Source: Cacconaster sp045617505 (lineage in GTDB: Bacteria; Bacteroidota; Bacteroidia; Bacteroidales; UBA932). Taken from it: 11,143 nucleotides of DNA. Position 1 is the stretch's first letter, and each line of letters begins with the position of its first letter. The DNA is taken from positions 1 to 11,143 of the forward strand of contig JAZLIS010000126.1 in assembly GCA_045617505.1 (NCBI GenBank), given 5' to 3'. Position numbers and translations under genes: made by a program. Positions 7,095 to 11,143 of this stretch are shown piece by piece. Under the pieces are notes generated by a model that was not told the origin of the DNA, did no database searches, and saw nothing but the letters and a program-made list of their open reading frames with translations.

Positions 7095-8408
7095 TTAGAT
7101 ATACATATTGATTATTGTCTCGTAGAGTTCCTGCTTGCCGCTGATGGCCTTGGGCTCGCCCTTGCCTTTCGCGTATTCAACAACTTCTTCAAGAGTCATT
7201 TCGCCCTTCTCGAAACGCTTTCCGACACCGCTGTCGAATGATGCGTAACGCTCGGCGCGCATCTTCTCCACAGGAGATTTCTCCAGTATTTCGGCTGCAA
7301 CTTCAAGAGCGCGGGCCATTGCATCCATACCTGAAATGTGGGCGATGAAGATGTCTTCAGGGTCGGTTGAATTGCGGCGAAGCTTTGCGTCGAAATTGCT
7401 TCCGCCGACAAGGCCTCCGTTGCGGATTACGACCATCATTGCCTGTACGAGTTCATAGATGTCGATGGGGAACTGGTCGGTGTCCCAGCCGTTCTGATAG
7501 TCGCCTCTGTTTGCGTCAATCGAGCCGAGGAGTCCGGCATCGGCGGCGCACTGCAGTTCGTGCTCGAATGTGTGACCGGCCAGGGTGGCGTGGTTGACCT
7601 CTATGTTTACCTTGAAGTCCTTGTCAAGACCGTGGGCCTTGAGGAACCCGATTACGGTCTCTGTATCGACATCGTACTGGTGCTTTGTGGGCTCCATCGG
7701 TTTGGGCTCAATCAGGAAGGTGCCCTTGAATCCCTTCTTGCGTGCATAGTCGCGGGCCATTCCAAGCATTGTCGCCAGATGCTCCTTCTCACGCTTCATA
7801 TCAGTGTTCAGCAGGGTGCAGTAGCCTTCGCGGCCACCCCAGAACACATAGCACTCTCCGCCAAGTTCAATTGTGGCGTCAATTGCATTCTTTATCTGGA
7901 CCATGGCGCGGGCCGCCGTGTCGAAATCGGGATTGGTGGCGGCGCCGTTCATATATCTCTTGTGGCCGAACACATTGGCTGTGCCCCAGAGGTTCTTTAT
8001 GCCTGTACCGGCCATTTTTGACTTGACGTAGGCAACGACCTCCTTCAGATTGGCCTCATAGCCTTCAATCGTAGGAGCTTCGTCAACGAGGTCCACGTCG
8101 TGAAAGCAGAAGTATTCGATGCCGAGCTTGGACATAATTTCAAAACCTGCATCAACTTTGTGCTTTGCGCGCTCTACGGGGCATTCGCTATCATTCCAGG
8201 GGAAAGCTTTTGTTCCTCCTCCGAACTGGTCGGATCCTTCGGCACAGAGTGTGTGCCACCAAGCCATCGCGAACTTGAGCCACTCCTTCATCTTTTTGCC
8301 GGCCACAACTTTTTCGGGGTCATAGTAGTGGAATGCAAGGGGGTTCTTTGATTCTTTTCCTTCGAATTTGATTTTTCCTATTTCAGGAAAGTACTCTTTT
8401 GTTGCCAT
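7095..8408 (-). CDS. xylA: Xylose isomerase, class II
   Basis: The 437-residue cytoplasmic enzyme interconverts D-xylose and D-xylulose using two divalent metal ions. The length and N-terminal extension match the long class II form. Catalytic His103 and Asp106 lie in CFHDVD, and VFWGGREGY is at 188-196. Metal ligands Glu234 and Lys236 lie in LIEPKP, followed by Glu270, His273 (EVNHATLAGH), Asp298, Asp309, Asp311 and the Asp in NFDAKLRR. All expected active-site residues appear present. It begins 10 bases after the xylB stop and ends 6 bases before coaD, so it is clearly within the same transcription unit. The order xylB then xylA resembles the Bacteroides xylose locus, but the transporter gene usually linked there is absent from this window. 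Confidence 0.98.
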   Translation of the reverse strand: MATKEYFPEIGKIKFEGKESKNPLAFHYYDPEKVVAGKKMKEWLKFAMAWWHTLCAEGSDQFGGGTKAFPWNDSECPVERAKHKVDAGFEIMSKLGIEYFCFHDVDLVDEAPTIEGYEANLKEVVAYVKSKMAGTGIKNLWGTANVFGHKRYMNGAATNPDFDTAARAMVQIKNAIDATIELGGECYVFWGGREGYCTLLNTDMKREKEHLATMLGMARDYARKKGFKGTFLIEPKPMEPTKHQYDVDTETVIGFLKAHGLDKDFKVNIEVNHATLAGHTFEHELQCAADAGLLGSIDANRGDYQNGWDTDQFPIDIYELVQAMMVVIRNGGLVGGSNFDAKLRRNSTDPEDIFIAHISGMDAMARALEVAAEILEKSPVEKMRAERYASFDSGVGKRFEKGEMTLEEVVEYAKGKGEPKAISGKQELYETIINMYI

Positions 8409-8418
8409 AATATCTGTG

Positions 8419-9897
8419 TTAATTTAATGATTTGTCAAGTATTCTTTTCCAGCTGCCGTAGGTCTCTTCAAGGGCCTGTTTCCAGGAAGGCTCGGGTTCC
8501 ACCTCGCCGACTTTTGCCAGACCGGAGAATGCTTCCTGTTCCGATTTGTAGATACCTGCTCCCAAGGCGGCTCCGCGGGCGGCTCCAAGAGCTCCGTCGG
8601 TGTCGAACAGTTCTATTCTTGCGTCCGTCAGGGTCGCAAGGGTTGTCCTGAACAGGGAATTGAGGAAGAGGTTGGCTTTTCCCGCCCTGATGACGGCAGG
8701 GGCGAGTCCGAGACCTTTCATAACGTCAATTCCATATCTGAAGGAATATGCAATTCCTTCCTGCACTGCCCGGAAGATATGGGAACGGTTGTGCCGGACA
8801 AGGTCCAGACCGTTGAACGAGGCTCCGGCAGTGGTGTTGCAAAGTACCCTCTCTGCGCCGTTGCCGAACGGAATCACGGAAAGGCCGTCGCATCCGACAG
8901 GAGCGGTCTGTGCAATCTCATTCATCTCTGCATAGCCGTTTTCTGGAGATATGTTGTGATGCACCCAGGAATTCATTATCCCTGTGCCGTTTATGCAGAG
9001 GAGAACTCCGAGACGGGGGGCTGAAGCTGTGTTGTTGACGTGCAGGAAGGTGTTCACCCTGCTCGCGACATCAGCTTTCGGAACGTCGGTAACTCCATAT
9101 ACCACTCCGCTGGTTCCGCCTGTGGCGGCAATCTCTCCCGGGTTGAGCACGTTCAGGGAGAAGGCGTTGTTGGGCTGGTCGCCGGCCCTGTATGATACGG
9201 GGATGCCTGCAGGTATTCCGGTAATGCTTTGGAACTCTTCAGTCGTTCGCGCTGCAATTCCGATGGATGGGGCGATGTCAGGAATCAGCCCTGTGTCAAT
9301 CCCGAAATGCTCCGCGACGAAATCTGCCCGGCAGGAATTCCTGAAGTCCCAGAGAATCTGTTCCGACAGGCCCGTCTCGGTCGTTGAGACCTCACCGGTG
9401 AGTTTGTACACGACATAGTCTCCGGGCAGCATGAATTTCCAGATACGGCCGTAGATTTCGGGCTGGTTCTCCTTGACCCAGGTCAGTTTCGATGCCGTGA
9501 AGTTGCCGGGCGAGTTGAGAAGATGGTCGAGGCATCTTTCGGGACTGAGTTCCCCGAATGCCCGCGCCCCGATGGCCACAGCTCTGGAGTCGCACCAGAT
9601 GATGGCATCCCTCAGTGGGCAAACTTGTTTGTCAACTGCCACGAGGCCGTGCATCTGATAGGTGACACCGATTGATTTCACTTTTGCAAGATTGCATTTG
9701 GAGGCAAGGTCGTGAATGCCTTCACAAACATACTTCCACCACATTTCAGGGTCCTGTTCCGCAAATCCTTTCTGCGGGGCGCTGATGGGCATCTCCCGGG
9801 AGGGATTGGTGGAGGAGGCGGCAAGGCGGCCGGATTCGATGTCAAGCAGGGCCACCTTTATGGACGAAGAGCCTATGTCTATACCTAAGGAATACAT
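8419..9897 (-). CDS. xylB: Xylulokinase, FGGY family
   Basis: The 492-residue cytoplasmic kinase phosphorylates D-xylulose with ATP to D-xylulose 5-phosphate, feeding the pentose phosphate pathway. The N-terminal phosphate-binding loop GIDIGSSSIK spans residues 5-14. The substrate motif QMHGLV is at 81-86, WCDSRA at 101-106, the catalytic base Asp240 in RAGDQ, and the ATP-side GGTSG at 260-264. Length is typical for XylB, and adjacency to xylA makes xylulose the best substrate among FGGY sugars. It is the first gene of the - strand unit. Its start codon lies 6 bases beyond a perfect 12-bp inverted repeat, which may control the operon at the DNA or RNA level. No purine-rich Shine-Dalgarno sequence is present, since the six bases before ATG read GCGCGT. 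Confidence 0.96.
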   Translation of the reverse strand: MYSLGIDIGSSSIKVALLDIESGRLAASSTNPSREMPISAPQKGFAEQDPEMWWKYVCEGIHDLASKCNLAKVKSIGVTYQMHGLVAVDKQVCPLRDAIIWCDSRAVAIGARAFGELSPERCLDHLLNSPGNFTASKLTWVKENQPEIYGRIWKFMLPGDYVVYKLTGEVSTTETGLSEQILWDFRNSCRADFVAEHFGIDTGLIPDIAPSIGIAARTTEEFQSITGIPAGIPVSYRAGDQPNNAFSLNVLNPGEIAATGGTSGVVYGVTDVPKADVASRVNTFLHVNNTASAPRLGVLLCINGTGIMNSWVHHNISPENGYAEMNEIAQTAPVGCDGLSVIPFGNGAERVLCNTTAGASFNGLDLVRHNRSHIFRAVQEGIAYSFRYGIDVMKGLGLAPAVIRAGKANLFLNSLFRTTLATLTDARIELFDTDGALGAARGAALGAGIYKSEQEAFSGLAKVGEVEPEPSWKQALEETYGSWKRILDKSLN

Positions 9898-9903
9898 ACG
9901 CGC

Positions 9904-9962
9904 AAGTTTCGCAAGTAGTTATTTTGTTGAAATTCAGAGATTTGTGCAGTCTTGCGAAACTT
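9904..9962 (-). promoter_or_regulatory. 12-bp inverted repeat abutting the xylB start
   Basis: AAGTTTCGCAAG at 9904-9915 is the exact reverse complement of CTTGCGAAACTT at 9951-9962, with a 35-base A+T-rich spacer. In the xylB mRNA this would form a stem-loop ending 6 bases before the ATG, in the ribosome footprint. As DNA it could be a pair of operator sites. A further CGCAAG at 9901-9906 overlaps the near arm as a direct repeat. I could not place a convincing - strand TAnnTTTG promoter close to the gene. Confidence 0.55.
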
Positions 9963-9991
9963 TTTCCCTCCGCACATTCTCTAATACGCTA

Positions 9992-10032
9992 CCCTCTCCC
10001 CGGGAGAGGGACTTGCCGACGGCCTTACGGCC
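9992..10032. repeat. G+C-rich tandem palindromes
   Basis: CCCTCTCCCCGGGAGAGGG (9992-10010) is a 9-bp inverted repeat around one C. It is followed by GGCC-TTAC-GGCC (10021-10032). This G+C-rich block stands out sharply in an A+T-rich spacer. No T-run follows on either strand that would make a classic terminator. It resembles a dispersed intergenic repeat of the REP type, or part of a structured xylB leader. The sequence alone cannot separate these options. Confidence 0.5.
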
Positions 10033-10044
10033 TTTAAATCTGTC

Positions 10045-10062
10045 TTTCGCATAAATGCGAAA
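10045..10062. promoter_or_regulatory. 18-bp palindrome with the same TTTCGCA half-site
   Basis: TTTCGCATAAATGCGAAA is a perfect palindrome (8-bp arms around AA). Its half-site TTTCGCA also occurs in both arms of the inverted repeat beside xylB, giving four copies in about 160 bases. This suggests an operator for a dimeric regulator of the xyl operon. A - strand box TAAGTTTC (10066 to 10059), 7 of 8 to TAnnTTTG, overlaps it but lacks a good -33 partner. Confidence 0.4.
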
Positions 10063-10084
10063 CTTATTATATAACAAATTTTTT

Positions 10085-11024
10085 AGCACATGACAATTTT
10101 TGAAAATTATCGCTGTATATTATTGAATATCAATTAATTAAACTTGCAAAAGACCTCGAAATTTTGTAACTTTATAAGTACCCTTAATACTTATAACCAA
10201 TGCGTTACAAACCCCGAGCTCACCACAAAAGTAGTGATTTATTATCAGTTCTCCTATCCCATTTCAGTCCTTTTATGAATCTTGCCCGAATCAAATGCCT
10301 GTCCCAACTGGTCTGCGCCATGTGCAAAGTCCAGACGGTGAACTTCTCGAAGCTCGCCTCTGCCTTTGACAACAGGACGCCGAAGGACTCCAGCATGCGG
10401 CGCATCCAGCGGTTCATGGCACAGACAGTCCTGAATCTGGACATCGTTGCCAGAGTGGTGATGAAACTCCTGCCTGAGAAGGGGCCATACGTACTGTCGA
10501 TGGACAGGACCAACTGGAAGTTCGGTGAAGAGAACATAAATGCCCTCGTCATCGGCATCACATACAAGAAGGTCGCATTCCCCATATTGTTCAAGCTGCT
10601 GGACAAGAGGGGCAACTCCAACTGTGAAGAAAGGATTGAAATCATGCAGCGGTTCATACGTCTATTCGGTCGTGAGAGCATAGCGTGTCTTGTTGCAGAT
10701 AGGGAGTTCATCGGTGAGGAATGGGTGAAATGGCTCAACGACTGGGGCATTGAGTACCATCTTCGCGTCAAGGAGAACTTCTGGATTGAAGATCCGAGGA
10801 CGGGAGAGGAGAAGCGTGTCAAGAGCATGTTCATACATCTCAAGGACAAGCAGGAACTTGTTCTTCACCGCATATACCGCATCAAGGGGCAGCTGTGCTA
10901 CCTTTCCGGAGCGAGGCTCAAGAACTCTGACGGAGTCCCCGAGCTGCAGATACTCATATCCTTCAGCAGACCTGACCTTTCCCTTTCCCGATATAAGGAA
11001 AGATGGCAGAGCGAGTCGTGCTTT
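10085..11024 (+). mobile_element. Remnant of an IS4-family insertion sequence
   Basis: The element comprises the truncated transposase and probably part of the A+T-rich leader before it. The left boundary is a guess, placed at AGCACATGACAA from 10085. No matching right inverted repeat is visible before the window ends, and no target duplication can be found, which fits a 3' truncated copy. The right boundary is set where transposase similarity stops. Confidence 0.45.
10144..10174 (+). promoter_or_regulatory. Possible transposase promoter
   Basis: TAACTTTA at 10167-10174 matches TAnnTTTG at seven of eight positions. TTGC at 10144-10147 lies 19 bases upstream, a weak -33 match. The predicted start leaves a leader of about 20 bases before the ATG at 10200. 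Confidence 0.3.
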
Positions 11025-11090
11025 TATGATAAGCATATCATTATACAAAGTAATACGACAGCCGCATTTGCCCACCCATTGATTGTGTGA
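10200..11090 (+). CDS. IS4-family transposase, C-terminally truncated
   Basis: The 296-residue DDE transposase resembles the IS4 family elements common in Bacteroidota. The helical N-terminal DNA-binding part is at about 1-90. The catalytic residues are Asp102 (LSMDRTNW), Asp167 (LVADREF) and Glu272 in YKERWQSE, which is the family's Y-x2-R-x3-E signature. Up to about residue 275 the protein reads normally. The last about 20 residues do not look like the C-terminal helix (typically F..LK..GF) expected after the glutamate, and family members usually continue for roughly 80-100 more residues. I therefore infer that the element was cut at about 11022-11025 and the ORF runs out through foreign flank. 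It is probably inactive, since part of the C-terminal helix with the conserved Lys is lost. A frameshift is less likely, as no other frame restores the C-terminus. Confidence 0.85.
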   Translation: MRYKPRAHHKSSDLLSVLLSHFSPFMNLARIKCLSQLVCAMCKVQTVNFSKLASAFDNRTPKDSSMRRIQRFMAQTVLNLDIVARVVMKLLPEKGPYVLSMDRTNWKFGEENINALVIGITYKKVAFPILFKLLDKRGNSNCEERIEIMQRFIRLFGRESIACLVADREFIGEEWVKWLNDWGIEYHLRVKENFWIEDPRTGEEKRVKSMFIHLKDKQELVLHRIYRIKGQLCYLSGARLKNSDGVPELQILISFSRPDLSLSRYKERWQSESCFYDKHIIIQSNTTAAFAHPLIV

Positions 11091-11143
11091 TACTTTTATT
11101 GTCAACTTCTCATAATTCCTTCTCATAACGTTATCTTAGTACC
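11025..11143. other. A+T-rich flank beyond the transposase truncation
   Basis: From about 11025 the sequence no longer fits an IS4 transposase. On the - strand an open frame starts at ATG 11126 (MRRNYEKLTIKV...) and stays open for about 34 codons up to the junction before running antisense through the transposase. It could be the 5' fragment of a gene interrupted by the element, or chance. I do not recognise the peptide. Confidence 0.25.

Larger units (their letters stand above)
9898..10199. other. Divergent intergenic region xylB / transposase
   Basis: This 302-base stretch without a gene holds, from left to right, the start-adjacent inverted repeat, the G+C-rich palindromes, the TTTCGCA palindrome, and an A+T-rich part from about 10063 that probably includes the left end of the insertion sequence. 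No ORF of note is visible in it. Confidence 0.6.

Noticed and set aside
9992..10010. Intrinsic terminator
   Set aside because: The palindrome is strong, but no T-run follows on either strand, and it sits in a divergent promoter region rather than after a gene.
10220..10849. A 209-codon open frame on the - strand
   Set aside because: It is antisense to the transposase catalytic region, with a low-complexity Ser/Arg/Met-rich composition typical of a shadow frame.
1..11143. tRNA, rRNA or CRISPR array
   Set aside because: I saw no cloverleaf-like sequence, rRNA-like stretch or regularly spaced direct repeats on either strand by eye.

Overview
The window looks like a chromosomal segment of a Bacteroidales-type (Bacteroidota) anaerobe with moderate G+C. 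The evidence is near-consensus Bacteroidota promoters (TTTG / TAnnTTTG), mostly weak Shine-Dalgarno sequences with A-rich leaders, Tat-exported lipoproteins of the Gfo/Idh/MocA and TIM-barrel families, a double thioredoxin-like envelope protein, a long-form class II xylose isomerase with a linked xylulokinase, and a Bacteroidota-like IS4-family transposase. A gut or rumen lineage is plausible, but the sequence alone does not fix the genus.

Region 1 (1-3908, + strand) is a three-gene operon with an excellent promoter whose -7 box ends only 7 bases before the first ATG. Gene 1 fuses a membrane-anchored tetraheme cytochrome (NapC/NirT-like) to a SUMF1/formylglycine-generating-enzyme-like domain that lacks the catalytic cysteines. 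Gene 2 is a Tat-exported lipoprotein oxidoreductase of the Gfo/Idh/MocA family. Gene 3 is a Tat-exported lipoprotein of the xylose-isomerase-like TIM-barrel family. Together they suggest a periplasmic, membrane-tethered sugar or glycoside oxidation and processing module that may be wired to the quinone pool. The function is inferred.

Region 2 (3909-5088) carries gapA (glycolytic GAPDH) as its own transcription unit, with a perfect TAnnTTTG box upstream and a strong, apparently bidirectional terminator downstream.

Region 3 (5089-9897, - strand) is a tightly packed four-gene unit transcribed xylB - xylA - coaD - thioredoxin-like protein, with gaps of 10, 6 and 17 bases. XylA and XylB take D-xylose to D-xylulose 5-phosphate for the pentose phosphate pathway. 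CoaD makes dephospho-CoA. The last gene is an envelope protein with two thioredoxin-like CxxC domains. No transporter or regulator gene is present.

Region 4 (9898-10199) is a 302-base intergenic region. It holds a perfect 12-bp inverted repeat abutting the xylB start, four copies of the half-site TTTCGCA, a G+C-rich palindrome and an A+T-rich stretch leading into the transposase. Region 5 (10200-11143) is an IS4-family transposase truncated just after its catalytic glutamate, followed by about 120 bases of unrelated flank. I see no tRNA, rRNA or CRISPR array.
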